Origin: an uncultured Halobacteriovorax sp.
Lineage (GTDB): Bacteria; Bdellovibrionota; Bacteriovoracia; Bacteriovoracales; Bacteriovoracaceae
Length of the DNA: 64,000 nt
Direction: 5' to 3'
NCBI GenBank assembly: GCA_913061265.1
Contig: CAJXVS010000001.1
Location: 434,001 to 498,000, forward strand
Shown here: one piece after another, positions 7,548 through 16,231 of the stretch
How the letters are laid out: every line of letters begins with the position of its first letter
Position numbering within the stretch: the first letter of the stretch is position 1
The notes under the pieces: generated by a model
What the model was told of the DNA's origin: nothing
Database searches by the model: none
The model's input: the letters and a program-made list of their open reading frames with translations, nothing else
Program-made: the position numbers and the translations under genes

Positions 7548-8297
7548 TTGACTAAGGTAGCCAACCCAATAAACAAAGAAGACGTTGACCTCAACACCTA
7601 TGAGGGAATCGCAGAATTCTACGATGAACTCATGACCAAGGGATATTACGATTATGACGAGTTAACAAAAGAGCTTAGTCAGATCATGGGTGAGAGACGT
7701 GAGATATTAGAGCTTGGTGTTGGAACAGGATTAGTTGCTGAACTGCTCTTAAAAGAAAATAGTAAGTTTTCTCTTACAGGGATTGATAATACGGAAGCCA
7801 TGATCAAACAGGCTCAAGACAGGCTGGGCGATAAGATCAGTTATGAACTGCAAGATGTTACAAAGCTCGATCTTCCTAAAAAATACGAAGGAGCTTTCTC
7901 TGTTGGTGGCTGCTGGTATTTTATTGATAATGGATCTGAGAAAAGCCTGCAGCTCTGTAGTCATATTGATGATTTAGAGACAAGTAAAAAGGGGCTACAA
8001 AAAGTTGTTGAACACCTTGAACCTGGTGGAATCTTGGCCTTAGCCCTTCAGCCTGCTCATACAAACTATTCAAAAGAATTATCGAACGAACTTATTTATT
8101 CTCAAGAGATCTTTGAAAGCCCTAATGGCTTTACAAAGCACTATTGTTTTAAGAACAAAGAAAAAGTTGTAGCAGAACAAATGTATAGCTACTTAGTAGT
8201 CTCTGAAAACGACTCTCATGATTTCTTTGCAAACTTAGGCTGCAAACCTATTGGACTCAATTCCTCTAGAAAGTTCTTCATCTATCAAAAAAGGTAA
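7548..8297 (+). CDS. Class I SAM-dependent methyltransferase
   Basis: The 249-aa Rossmann methyltransferase has motif I ILELGVGTGLVAELLL near residue 50 and the acidic post-I motif LTGIDNTEAM. The start is TTG at 7548, 7 nt after an AGGAG site. It is the first gene of a tight three-gene operon (5-bp gap to the dehydrogenase-aminotransferase fusion). This suggests it methylates an intermediate or product of that enzyme. The substrate is unknown. Confidence 0.85.
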   Translation: MTKVANPINKEDVDLNTYEGIAEFYDELMTKGYYDYDELTKELSQIMGERREILELGVGTGLVAELLLKENSKFSLTGIDNTEAMIKQAQDRLGDKISYELQDVTKLDLPKKYEGAFSVGGCWYFIDNGSEKSLQLCSHIDDLETSKKGLQKVVEHLEPGGILALALQPAHTNYSKELSNELIYSQEIFESPNGFTKHYCFKNKEKVVAEQMYSYLVVSENDSHDFFANLGCKPIGLNSSRKFFIYQKR

Positions 8298-8302
8298 ATA
8301 AA

Positions 8303-10531
8303 ATGGCGAAGCCTCTTAAACCAAAGATTTGTTTTGTTGGCGTTGGTAATATGGGAAATCCCATGGCGGCCAACTTAATTAGAGCTGGATATCAGGTTGA
8401 AGTTTTTGACCTGAATAAAGAAAAGGCGCAAAACCTTTTAGATCTCGGCGCCACTTGGTCTGATTCACTATCGAATTCAGTATCAAGAGCTAAGGTCATC
8501 ATCTCCTCTCTTCCGGGACCACCTCAAGTATCAGAAGTCCTTCTTGGATCTCAAGGTATTTTAGAGTCGGCCAAAGAGGGATCTATTATCATCGATACTT
8601 CTACTAGTTCAGTAGAACTTGCTGAAGCTATCGGAGTGAGATCCACTGAAAGAAAATTAAAGTTCCTAGAAGCCCCAATCACTAATGCCGTTGATGGAGC
8701 TAGGCTTGGTAAGTTAGCTTTCTTTATTGGCGGTAATAAAGAAGTCTTCGAAGAGCAGCGTGATATCTTCGAAGTCCTCGGTGAAGATCTCTTTTACGTG
8801 GGAAAACCTGGAAATGGGGCTACCACAAAGCTTCTTACAAACCTCTTATGGTTTATTAATGCTGCTGCTATCGGAGAAGGTCTTATGCTTGGAGCAAAGG
8901 CCGATATTCCACTCGAGACAGTATGGGCGGCCATAAAATCAAGTGCGGGAAATAGCTGGGTTGTTGAGCACGATGTACCTTCTATCTTTGAAGGCCATTA
9001 TGATCCAAGCTTTTCATTGGCCCTTTGTTGTAAAGACTTAGGACTTGTTCACGGCATCGCTAAGAAACAAGGCTTTGAACTGACTATGGGCGGAGTTGCA
9101 GAAGAGCTCTTTCAAAAAGCTAGAGAGAAGTACGGTGATGATGCACCAGAGTTATCAGTTGTTAAATTAATCGAAGAGAAGATGGATGTTCTTCTTCGCC
9201 CTACTAAAGATGAAATTAAACCTAAAGAGTTAAGCCAAAGCGAACTCATGAGTGAAGCTCATGAACATATGCCTCAAGGGGTTGCAGAGAATTACCGCTA
9301 TTGGGGAGATGATAAAACCATCTTTGTAAAAAATTCTAAAGGCTCTAAGATTACCGACGCCAATGGAAAAGTTTATACGGACTTTCGCCTAGGCTATGGC
9401 CCTATTATCTTAGGTTATGCAGATGAAAGAGTTGATAGCGCTGTCATCAAACAGATCTCTAGCGGCGGAACCTTAACGGGGTTCTCCACAGGTCTAGACA
9501 CAGAGGTTGTTAAGCAGATAAAAGAGATGTGCCCCAATATTCAAAAGATGCGTTTCGCAAACTCTGGAACAGAAGCTGTTATGGGCGCAGTGAGAACCGC
9601 TAGGGCCTATACAAAACGAGACAGGATCGTCGTTATTGAGGGCGGCTTTCACGGCCTCTATGATGAGATGATGTGGAAGTCTTCTATGGAAGATTGGGAC
9701 CCTAAAAGCAATCAAGCACCAAGAGTCATTCCTTTTGGTGATGGTATCCCAGAGAACACAAAGGAGCTTATCGATCTTCTTCCTTTAAATAACTTTGAAG
9801 AATTAGAGAGCCTCTTTAAAGAAAAAGGGGAACAGATCGCCTGCGTTGTTCTAGAGCCCATCATTGGAAACTGTGGAAGCATGTCTTCCTCTCAAGAATG
9901 GCTTCAAACATTAAAGAAGACCTGCGAGAAAAATGGCGCCCTTCTTATCATGGACGAAGTTAAGACTGGTTTTCGCGTGGCCAAGGGTGGAGCCCAAGAG
10001 CTTTACGGAATCCAAGCTGACTTAACAACTTATGCCAAGGCCATGGGTAACGGCTACCCTATTGCGGCCTTTGGTGGTCGTAGTGACGTCATGGATGTCA
10101 TCGGCTCTCATCAAGGCGGAGTTGTTCACGGCGGAACTTATACAGCAAACCTCATTGGACTCTCGGCCGCTAAGGCCACCTTAGAGATCTTAAATAATAC
10201 CAACGCACTAGAGAGCATCAATCAAATAGGCGCTTCCCTTCAAGGTATCCTAGGTAGCGTTTTTACAGATTCAGGAATTGAGCATAGCTTTGCTGGACCA
10301 AACTCCATGTTTGGTGTTCATTTTTCTAAATCACTTCCAACAAACTACCGCGATTGGAAACTAACAAATAGCTCTCTATACGAGAAGTTTGCCTGGAACC
10401 TAATCGATAAGGGCGTCATGCTAGAGCCTGACTCAAGAGAGCCTTGGTTTATTTGTGAAGCTCACAGAGAAATGGACCTTGGTTGGTTTGAAGAAGTTGC
10501 AAGAGCCTCTATGAGAAAGGCTAAAAAATAG
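8303..10531 (+). CDS. Fusion: beta-hydroxyacid dehydrogenase + class III aminotransferase
   Basis: The 742-aa protein joins two full enzymes. Residues 1-295 are a 3-hydroxyisobutyrate-dehydrogenase-type enzyme: dinucleotide loop VGVGNMGNPMAANL, substrate loop region, and catalytic Lys176 in GNGATTKLLTN. Residues about 308-742 are a glutamate-1-semialdehyde-aminomutase-like class III PLP enzyme: NSGTEAVMGAVRTAR, the PLP aspartate in LLIMDEVKTGFR (D551) and Schiff-base Lys579 in TTYAKAMGNG. The first domain could oxidise a beta-hydroxyacid to a semialdehyde and the second aminate it, giving a beta- or gamma-amino acid by channelling. This pathway is inference. Flanking methyltransferases suggest a small tailoring pathway. 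Confidence 0.9.
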   Translation: MAKPLKPKICFVGVGNMGNPMAANLIRAGYQVEVFDLNKEKAQNLLDLGATWSDSLSNSVSRAKVIISSLPGPPQVSEVLLGSQGILESAKEGSIIIDTSTSSVELAEAIGVRSTERKLKFLEAPITNAVDGARLGKLAFFIGGNKEVFEEQRDIFEVLGEDLFYVGKPGNGATTKLLTNLLWFINAAAIGEGLMLGAKADIPLETVWAAIKSSAGNSWVVEHDVPSIFEGHYDPSFSLALCCKDLGLVHGIAKKQGFELTMGGVAEELFQKAREKYGDDAPELSVVKLIEEKMDVLLRPTKDEIKPKELSQSELMSEAHEHMPQGVAENYRYWGDDKTIFVKNSKGSKITDANGKVYTDFRLGYGPIILGYADERVDSAVIKQISSGGTLTGFSTGLDTEVVKQIKEMCPNIQKMRFANSGTEAVMGAVRTARAYTKRDRIVVIEGGFHGLYDEMMWKSSMEDWDPKSNQAPRVIPFGDGIPENTKELIDLLPLNNFEELESLFKEKGEQIACVVLEPIIGNCGSMSSSQEWLQTLKKTCEKNGALLIMDEVKTGFRVAKGGAQELYGIQADLTTYAKAMGNGYPIAAFGGRSDVMDVIGSHQGGVVHGGTYTANLIGLSAAKATLEILNNTNALESINQIGASLQGILGSVFTDSGIEHSFAGPNSMFGVHFSKSLPTNYRDWKLTNSSLYEKFAWNLIDKGVMLEPDSREPWFICEAHREMDLGWFEEVARASMRKAKK

Positions 10532-11337
10532 AAAATCGAATAAAAACCACAGATAAGCACGCTCTCTACCTGGCTTCCGTTCAAGACCCTCTTGCTGATA
10601 TTGAGAGGATCTCAAAAATATATAAGGAACAGTTTGAAGCCGAGGCCTTATCCCTTAGAGAGGACTTTAGCGGAACCTTCGCCTTAAGTTGTTGTTGGGT
10701 TCAATCAAATGAAAAGCGAGAGGCCATCTCTATAGATAATGATAAGTCCACCCTAGATTATGGGATTAAGAATTATTACGAAGGCCTCTCTCTAGAAGAA
10801 AAGAAAAGATTAAAGCCTCTTCATAGTGACGCCATTGTTCAGACCGACAAGGTCGATATAGTGGCCACATTTAACTTCTCTTACTGCCTCATCCACGAAA
10901 GAAAAAGACTGCTTAAGTACCTTAAAGAAGTGCACGCCTCCTTAAACGAAAAAGGCATGATGATCCTTGACCTCTTTGGGGGAAGTGAGAGTGAGACCCC
11001 TGAGGTTCAAGAAAGAGATATAGATAATAATGATCAGATTCTTCCATTTGTCTTTGAATTTGAAAGAAAGAGCTTTAACCCCATAACAAGAATTTCAAAT
11101 TACGGTATTCACTTTAAATACCCAGATGGAACTGAACTTATGGATGCCTTTACCTACGAGTTTCGTATGTGGAGCATTACTGAATTAAGAGACCTCTTTG
11201 AAGAAGCGGGGTATTCTAATTCTGTTGTCTATTGGGAAGACTTTGATGAAGAGGGCTTTGGAAATGGAAGCTTCTACCCTACTGAAAGTGAGGAGAACTC
11301 TTTAAACTGGAATTCCTATATTGTAGGAATTAAGTAA
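10528..11337 (+). CDS. SAM-dependent methyltransferase lacking a canonical start codon
   Basis: The frame is open from 10525 and encodes a complete methyltransferase: KHALYLASVQDPLADIERI, then LREDFSGTFALS (the family's 'LREDFcGTa' motif I region), AISIDNDKSTL and LNEKGMMILDLFGG. The conserved N-terminus begins only a few codons after the open frame starts, where no ATG, GTG or TTG exists; the first GTG (10861) would delete motif I. A GAGAAAGG site (10513-10520) lies 7 nt before an ATA at 10528 that overlaps the upstream TAG stop as ATAG. The options are an AUA start, a -1 slip on the A6 run 10523-10528 that fuses it to the upstream gene, or a sequence error. Confidence 0.75.
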   Translation: MENRIKTTDKHALYLASVQDPLADIERISKIYKEQFEAEALSLREDFSGTFALSCCWVQSNEKREAISIDNDKSTLDYGIKNYYEGLSLEEKKRLKPLHSDAIVQTDKVDIVATFNFSYCLIHERKRLLKYLKEVHASLNEKGMMILDLFGGSESETPEVQERDIDNNDQILPFVFEFERKSFNPITRISNYGIHFKYPDGTELMDAFTYEFRMWSITELRDLFEEAGYSNSVVYWEDFDEEGFGNGSFYPTESEENSLNWNSYIVGIK

Positions 11338-12346
11338 GAGAGCCCATAATAGTCACTTCATTCTTGTTGGCGTTTAATTGCTTTAAGATAACTCTATAAT
11401 CACATTCTTTCGCCACTTTCTTAAACTTCTCTAAGATTCCATACTCTTTATCACCTTGAAACTTTATGGTGAAAATAAAGTGGGTGCAGTGCTTTCCTAG
11501 CACCCAATAATCTATAAGTTCTAAGATCCGCTCTGGTGCTGAGATAATATCAGAGACTACCCAATCAACCTTCTCTTCAGCCTCATACTTAAAAGCGTCA
11601 GTCTTAAGGAAGCTTACCTTAGGGTCTTGCATTAGAGTTTCTTCTAAGGGTGAGCGGTCAAGAGCAATGACCCTGGCCCCTTGCTTGCGAGCAATATAAG
11701 TCCATCCACCGGGACAAGCTCCAAGATCAACTAAGAGTTCTCCCGCAGAGATCTCTACCCCCATAAGTAGTTGAGCTTCGACTATCTTTCTATAAGCGCG
11801 AGAGGGTGCCCTTTTATCATCTTCAACATTATTAAAGCCGCCCACAAAAGGAGAGATCAAAGAATGATACTGATTCATCTCTTCAGTATTTAAAGAAGAA
11901 AAGGCCATGGAGCGATCGGGTAGAATAAGCACTTGTAAAAAAGGAAGGCTCCGGTCGAAGCCTTTTCTTAGGCAATAAATATTCTTCTTTTTTAACCCAG
12001 AGATGACCTTGCCTTTAACAATGTCTGCTCTTCCCGTTTCAAGAATGCCGTACTTGGCGGTTAAGGCGTAGACATGGCAATTGATCTTGGTATTTTCATC
12101 GATCTTCGGTAAGACAACCTCAAGAGCGGCACTAACTTGTTTACCAACAGAATCCTCTGGAACAACTTCAGCATTAATTAAGGCCGTGCTTGAAAAAGCA
12201 AGATAGGAAGCTTTTAAATTAACCCCCGCTTTTATCTCGACGAGAGGAAAGCCTTTTAAAGGCTCACATTCATTTGTGAATTCTCCACGAATCTCTTTAA
12301 CTAATTCCTTGGTCCATTTGTCGTCTTTGCATAATATATAGTGCAC
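11330..12346 (-). CDS. rlmM: RlmM-like 23S rRNA ribose 2'-O-methyltransferase
   Basis: The 338-aa protein has an N-terminal THUMP-like part and a C-terminal RrmJ/FtsJ Rossmann domain with SAM loop LLVDLGACPGGWTYIA. The K-D-K-E tetrad is visible: Lys in PSRAYRKIVEA, Asp in VVSDIIS, Lys in FTIKFQG and Glu in NKNEVTI. RlmM methylates C2498 of 23S rRNA. The assignment rests on the domain order and the tetrad; the N-terminal half is more diverged. It converges on the methyltransferase gene with an 8-bp overlap. Confidence 0.82.
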   Translation of the reverse strand: MHYILCKDDKWTKELVKEIRGEFTNECEPLKGFPLVEIKAGVNLKASYLAFSSTALINAEVVPEDSVGKQVSAALEVVLPKIDENTKINCHVYALTAKYGILETGRADIVKGKVISGLKKKNIYCLRKGFDRSLPFLQVLILPDRSMAFSSLNTEEMNQYHSLISPFVGGFNNVEDDKRAPSRAYRKIVEAQLLMGVEISAGELLVDLGACPGGWTYIARKQGARVIALDRSPLEETLMQDPKVSFLKTDAFKYEAEEKVDWVVSDIISAPERILELIDYWVLGKHCTHFIFTIKFQGDKEYGILEKFKKVAKECDYRVILKQLNANKNEVTIMGSLT

Positions 12347-12494
12347 TAAAACTCTCCGAAATCTTAAACTAACTCTCTAAAGAAGAAGTAGCATTAGCTG
12401 CCTAATATAACACTTCTAAATATTTAAGAATAGGCGGACTACTCCTTTATGCAGAGTATCAATGTTTTATATTTAGAAGATTTAGCTAAGCTGA

Positions 12495-12534
12495 TATAAT
12501 ATTAAGAAAGTAATGATGGCCCAGACTTAGGAAG
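12495..12534 (+). promoter_or_regulatory. -10 box and RBS deciding the GTG start of the histidine kinase
   Basis: A perfect TATAAT lies at 12495-12500, with only a poor -35 match 17 bp upstream. AGGAAG at 12529-12534 sits 4 nt before GTG at 12539, which supports that non-ATG start. Confidence 0.5.
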
Positions 12535-12538
12535 AAAA

Positions 12539-13768
12539 GTGGATTACAACTCATATTCTAAAGAAGAATTAATTGGTCTCTTAGGTGAGAAAGATAAAAG
12601 CATAAAGCATATGAAATCAACCTATGGCTCCTCTTTTTCAGAGAACTTTAAATCTAAAGAAAGATCAAAGTTCGGTGATACCATCGATTGGTTAGAGCAC
12701 TCTCCTGTTTGTACAAAGATCGTGGACTTAGATTTTAACCTGCAGTATATGAGCCGGGCCGGTATTGAAGGCCTTCAAGTTGATGATGTCACAAACTACT
12801 ATGGAAGCCCCTATCCTTTTCATTTCTTCCCTGAGAAATTTAAGATCAAGATGATTGCTGCTCTAGAGAAAGTAAAAGAAACAAAAGAGATGGGCCAAGT
12901 TGTAGATGAGCCTCTTTCAGACATTCATGGTCAACTTCACTGCTTTAACGCGACTTTAATTCCTGTTTTTAAAAATGATAGTGAATTAGATTATATCATT
13001 GTAGTTTCAATCAATGTCTCTGATATGAAAGCTGCTGAAAAAGAAAAAATAGAGTTACAAAGAACTTATTTCCATAATTCTAAATTAGCTTCATTAGGTG
13101 AAATAGCCGCAGGTGTTGGACACGAAATAAATAATCCCCTCGCTATTGCTATGGGATTTGTGAAAAAGTTAAAGAAAGACTCGACTATTCAGGAAGATTC
13201 TCCCTTAATCAAATCTTTTAGCCATATAGACGAAGCTCATTCTCGAATAGCCACTATCGTTAAACAGCTTAAGACTTACGCCAGAGTCGACTCCACTGAG
13301 ATTGAGCCTTTTTGTGTTGGAAGTAATATAAAACAAGTCACCATGATGCTAAAAGATATCTATACCAAAGAAGATATTCACTTCTCCATGATTAACTTAG
13401 ATGAAGAAGTTTTGTGCATGGGAAACTCAGGAAGATTTCAACAAGTCATGATGAATCTCTTTACTAATGCTAGAGATGCAATGGTAGATGCAAAGATGAA
13501 AAATATCATTATAGAATTAAGAAAGGAAAGTGAGTCGAAAGCTTCCATTCTAGTAAGTGATACGGGAAAAGGGATCCCTAAAGATATTCAAGAAAAGGTA
13601 TTTGAACCTTTCTTTACAACAAAAGAAATTGGCGAAGGCACAGGTATGGGTCTTGGGATCGTTTTGAGCTTGATCAAAGAAATTGGTGGAGAATTAAGCA
13701 TGAATTCTCAAATAAACATTGGAACTCAGTTTAAGCTTGAGTTCCCTATTTGTTCTGAAGAGTCTTAG
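12539..13768 (+). CDS. PAS-domain sensor histidine kinase (soluble, orphan)
   Basis: The 409-aa protein has no membrane helix. A PAS domain covers about residues 45-165 (WLEHSPVCTKIVDLDFNLQYMSRAG). The H-box is LASLGEIAAGVGHEINNPL and the ATPase domain shows N (NLFTNARDAM), G1 (VSDTGKGIP) and G2 (GTGMGLGIVLSLI) boxes. The 'GEIAAGVGHEINNPL' type is the HisKA subgroup seen in NtrB/ZraS-like kinases. No response regulator is nearby. It resembles the second kinase of this window (57856-59286) in architecture. Confidence 0.93.
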   Translation: MDYNSYSKEELIGLLGEKDKSIKHMKSTYGSSFSENFKSKERSKFGDTIDWLEHSPVCTKIVDLDFNLQYMSRAGIEGLQVDDVTNYYGSPYPFHFFPEKFKIKMIAALEKVKETKEMGQVVDEPLSDIHGQLHCFNATLIPVFKNDSELDYIIVVSINVSDMKAAEKEKIELQRTYFHNSKLASLGEIAAGVGHEINNPLAIAMGFVKKLKKDSTIQEDSPLIKSFSHIDEAHSRIATIVKQLKTYARVDSTEIEPFCVGSNIKQVTMMLKDIYTKEDIHFSMINLDEEVLCMGNSGRFQQVMMNLFTNARDAMVDAKMKNIIIELRKESESKASILVSDTGKGIPKDIQEKVFEPFFTTKEIGEGTGMGLGIVLSLIKEIGGELSMNSQINIGTQFKLEFPICSEES

Positions 13769-13784
13769 GCTAAAAAAAGAAGGA

Positions 13785-13955
13785 TTACTTCCCACAACAC
13801 TTTTTAAACTTCTTCTCACTTCCACATGAACATGGATCATTTCTTCCAAGTTTTGGGGTAGCTCTTACAACAGGTTTAATATCATGAGAATGATTACATC
13901 CTGGTCCATGAACATGCTCTTCTACTTCAGCTTCTTTCTTTGTTTCTTCGTTCAT
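13785..13955 (-). CDS. SEC-C zinc-motif small protein
   Basis: This 56-aa gene ends in [20 protein letters not shown], the complete SEC-C motif (CxCxnC-C) that binds zinc in the tail of SecA and in many small proteins. The N-terminal half is acidic and then His-rich ([14 protein letters not shown]). The start ATG is at 13955 and the stop at 13785. It lies convergent to the histidine kinase. Free-standing SEC-C proteins may bind ribosomes or SecB/SecY partners; the role here is unknown. Confidence 0.85.
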   Translation of the reverse strand: MNEETKKEAEVEEHVHGPGCNHSHDIKPVVRATPKLGRNDPCSCGSEKKFKKCCGK

Positions 13956-14121
13956 ATCATTTCCGTTTCAAGTGGTTTCTAACGGCCTTTTTAGACTGCC
14001 CTCCCCCTATAGGCAACAGGTAAGTCCTATGATGCCTAAAAAAGCATATAATCTGTTATTTAGCCCCGTCTTGGCCTAGAATTGAAGCTTAGAACCCTAC
14101 TTACTGATTACTGGAGTTTTC

Positions 14122-14571
14122 ATGAAAGCCTTATCTTTGATCTTAACCATATTACTCTTAACAGCTTGCGCCTCAAAGAAGCAAGTCTCAGTCATTGATA
14201 TGAGCTTTGATATAGCTGAAGAAAAAGGAAAGCTTTATGCTTCCTTCCTTAAGAACAAGGGCTATAAATTTGATTTTGGGACTACAGCAACGAGTTCCTC
14301 TGAAACATCTTTAATCATTAATAAAAAAGATATTACCTGTGGTAAAGGTGAGGCTGCCGGTATGGTTGTTAAATATGGAGATATTAAGGGGCCCTTTATT
14401 GTGATCCCTAAAGCTAAGTTTACTAAGTTCTATATAGTCTGCAAGATCGATACGACCTTAGCAGGTGATTACTATGTAAACTTTGAAAAGATTTATAATA
14501 CAAAAGATAAAGAGAGTATTCTTCCCCACGAAGTCATAGCTGAAAAACAAAAATGGATCTTAGCTAATTAA
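14122..14571 (+). CDS. Lipoprotein, paralogue of the one at 41861
   Basis: The 149-aa protein has a lipobox (LLLTAC-AS) and a beta-rich mature domain. It aligns with the 150-aa lipoprotein at 41861-42313: both have a CA(S/T)KK N-terminus, a central (K)DI(T/K)C segment, a second Cys before the C-terminal third, and a KIYN/RIYNN motif. It is probably periplasmic or outer-membrane anchored. The family is unrecognised. Its end overlaps the pigment-cluster dehydratase by 4 bp (convergent). Confidence 0.7.
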   Translation: MKALSLILTILLLTACASKKQVSVIDMSFDIAEEKGKLYASFLKNKGYKFDFGTTATSSSETSLIINKKDITCGKGEAAGMVVKYGDIKGPFIVIPKAKFTKFYIVCKIDTTLAGDYYVNFEKIYNTKDKESILPHEVIAEKQKWILAN

Positions 14572-14996
14572 GCGGCAAAGAGCTTTATAACCGCTTCGCA
14601 GAATTTTACTGATTCATCTTTAGAATAGATAATTCCCTGTACATAACTGATGGGACCTATAACTCTTGTCAGTTGAATCTTAATGATAATTTCATCTCCA
14701 ACTTTAGGAACAGTCTCTTCAAAACTCACTTTCTCAAACCCTACTAAGAAAGCCTTCTCAAGCTTCTTTTTTGAATCCTCTTTTTGACTATTATAGGCAT
14801 TAATATAACCAAATGATTGGGCCATCCACTCTATATAAGAAGATTGCCGAACAGTTGAATCACTAAGATAAAGAGAGTCTTCTTTAATCTCTACTAAGCA
14901 AGTTCCTGAATCACCATTAGCTTCTAAGACTTGATCTACCCAAACCATAGGTTCTCTATGAGGAAGAAAGTCTTTAAGTTCACTTACATCTATCAT
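14568..14996 (-). CDS. Hotdog-fold 3-hydroxyacyl-ACP dehydratase (aryl-polyene type)
   Basis: The 142-aa protein resembles FabZ/ApeP-type hotdog dehydratases: DFLPHREPMVWVDQVLEANGD corresponds to the FabZ 'lPHRyPfllvDrVle' segment, followed by IEWMAQSFGYINAY. It would remove water from 3-hydroxyacyl-ACP during polyene elongation. It is the last gene of a long minus-strand operon, with its start overlapping the ligase stop as ATGA. Confidence 0.83.
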   Translation of the reverse strand: MIDVSELKDFLPHREPMVWVDQVLEANGDSGTCLVEIKEDSLYLSDSTVRQSSYIEWMAQSFGYINAYNSQKEDSKKKLEKAFLVGFEKVSFEETVPKVGDEIIIKIQLTRVIGPISYVQGIIYSKDESVKFCEAVIKLFAA

Positions 14997-16231
14997 TCTA
15001 TCCCCTCAAAATACTTAGCGCATCTTAGCCTATCAATCTTAGCGTTTGAGTTAATGGGAAGGGAATCAATTATTTTGATATGATCTAATGAAAATTTTCT
15101 TTGATACTTATCAAACAGAAGCTCTGAGATCTTCTTTTTATTATTCTCACTTCCTTTTACAACAAGGGCCAAGTCATGGCCTAACCTCAAATCAGTGACC
15201 GGAAGCGCCACTACATCCATTGCCATTTCTTTAAGAAGATAGGATTCAATCTCTTCGAGAGAGAACTTCTCCCCGCCTCTATTTAAGATAAGATCGCTTC
15301 TTTTTGAAAATGAATAACTTTCATCACTATTTTTAAGCAGTATATCATTCATCTGATAAACACTTTTAGGAAAGCTGATCTTTCCTTCTTGAATGATGGC
15401 GTGGCAAATATTCTTCCCTTTAATTTCAATACAGTCTTCAAAGGTCGTGATTTCTAATTCTGGCAGAGCAAAACCTAAGTCACCATTTCTTTTTGGCATA
15501 ACTCCTGGAGGAAGATGAGTCACTCCTGGAGAGGCCTCAGTGCAGCCGTAACCAATGCTTGGATACTTTATCTTTAGAAGTTCTCTGCTTTGTTTCCATA
15601 GATCGATAGAGACCTTAGCCCCCCCTAAGACACAGGTAAGGCTTTTAGGTACTTCTATAGAGTTTCTTTGACAGTAAGAGATAAGATCAAGCATATGAGT
15701 TGGCGTGGACAAGGTCATTAGCCCTTCTCCATATTTAGCGGCACAGCTTAAAAACTCTTTATGATGATCTTTACCGTAAGCGCCTTTAGGGGTCACTAGT
15801 TCAAAGTCTTCTTGTAGACCTAAAAGGTGACCTAAACTTAGGCCAAAGATATGATAGGGCTGAGGATAGCAAAAGAGGGTCTTGACTGGGAGTTCTTTAA
15901 AGAAAGAAAGGATCCCTTTATTAGAGGACTCAATATTTTCTTTTGTAAAAAGAACAAGCTTAGCACTCTTATCAGAAGTGCCTGTGCTAAATAAACCAAA
16001 GCTCGGAAGGATTGAATACTCCTCTGAACTCTTATGATCAAAGCCAGTCCTATCTTTAAAGTCCCCTGAAAATTCAACCCTTCCCTCTGGAAGAAAAGGA
16101 AGATAATCGTCGACGTTCTCAATTCGAGGGGGGCATAGGATTAAGAGTTGATCATCTCTCAATTGCGTCTCTTCAATCAACTCTTGAACCTTTAGTGAAT
16201 GAGTGCCTTTCCAAAGGATGATCTTAAACAT
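14993..16231 (-). CDS. AMP-forming acyl ligase (starter-unit activation)
   Basis: This 412-aa ANL enzyme is shorter than typical (500+). Visible motifs are the AMP-binding loop GLFSTGTSDKSAKLVLFT, the YGCTEASPG motif, the hinge RSDLILNRGGEKFSLEEIE and a C-terminal SNAKIDRLRC with the catalytic lysine. Next to an ammonia-lyase it most likely activates (hydroxy)cinnamate and loads it on an ACP, like the ApeH-type ligases of aryl-polyene clusters. It overlaps its neighbours by 1-4 bp on both sides. Confidence 0.83.
   Translation of the reverse strand: MFKIILWKGTHSLKVQELIEETQLRDDQLLILCPPRIENVDDYLPFLPEGRVEFSGDFKDRTGFDHKSSEEYSILPSFGLFSTGTSDKSAKLVLFTKENIESSNKGILSFFKELPVKTLFCYPQPYHIFGLSLGHLLGLQEDFELVTPKGAYGKDHHKEFLSCAAKYGEGLMTLSTPTHMLDLISYCQRNSIEVPKSLTCVLGGAKVSIDLWKQSRELLKIKYPSIGYGCTEASPGVTHLPPGVMPKRNGDLGFALPELEITTFEDCIEIKGKNICHAIIQEGKISFPKSVYQMNDILLKNSDESYSFSKRSDLILNRGGEKFSLEEIESYLLKEMAMDVVALPVTDLRLGHDLALVVKGSENNKKKISELLFDKYQRKFSLDHIKIIDSLPINSNAKIDRLRCAKYFEGIE

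Noticed and set aside
10861-11337. Methyltransferase starting at GTG 10861
   Set aside because: This start would remove motif I (LREDFSGT) encoded upstream in the same frame; the gene is longer.
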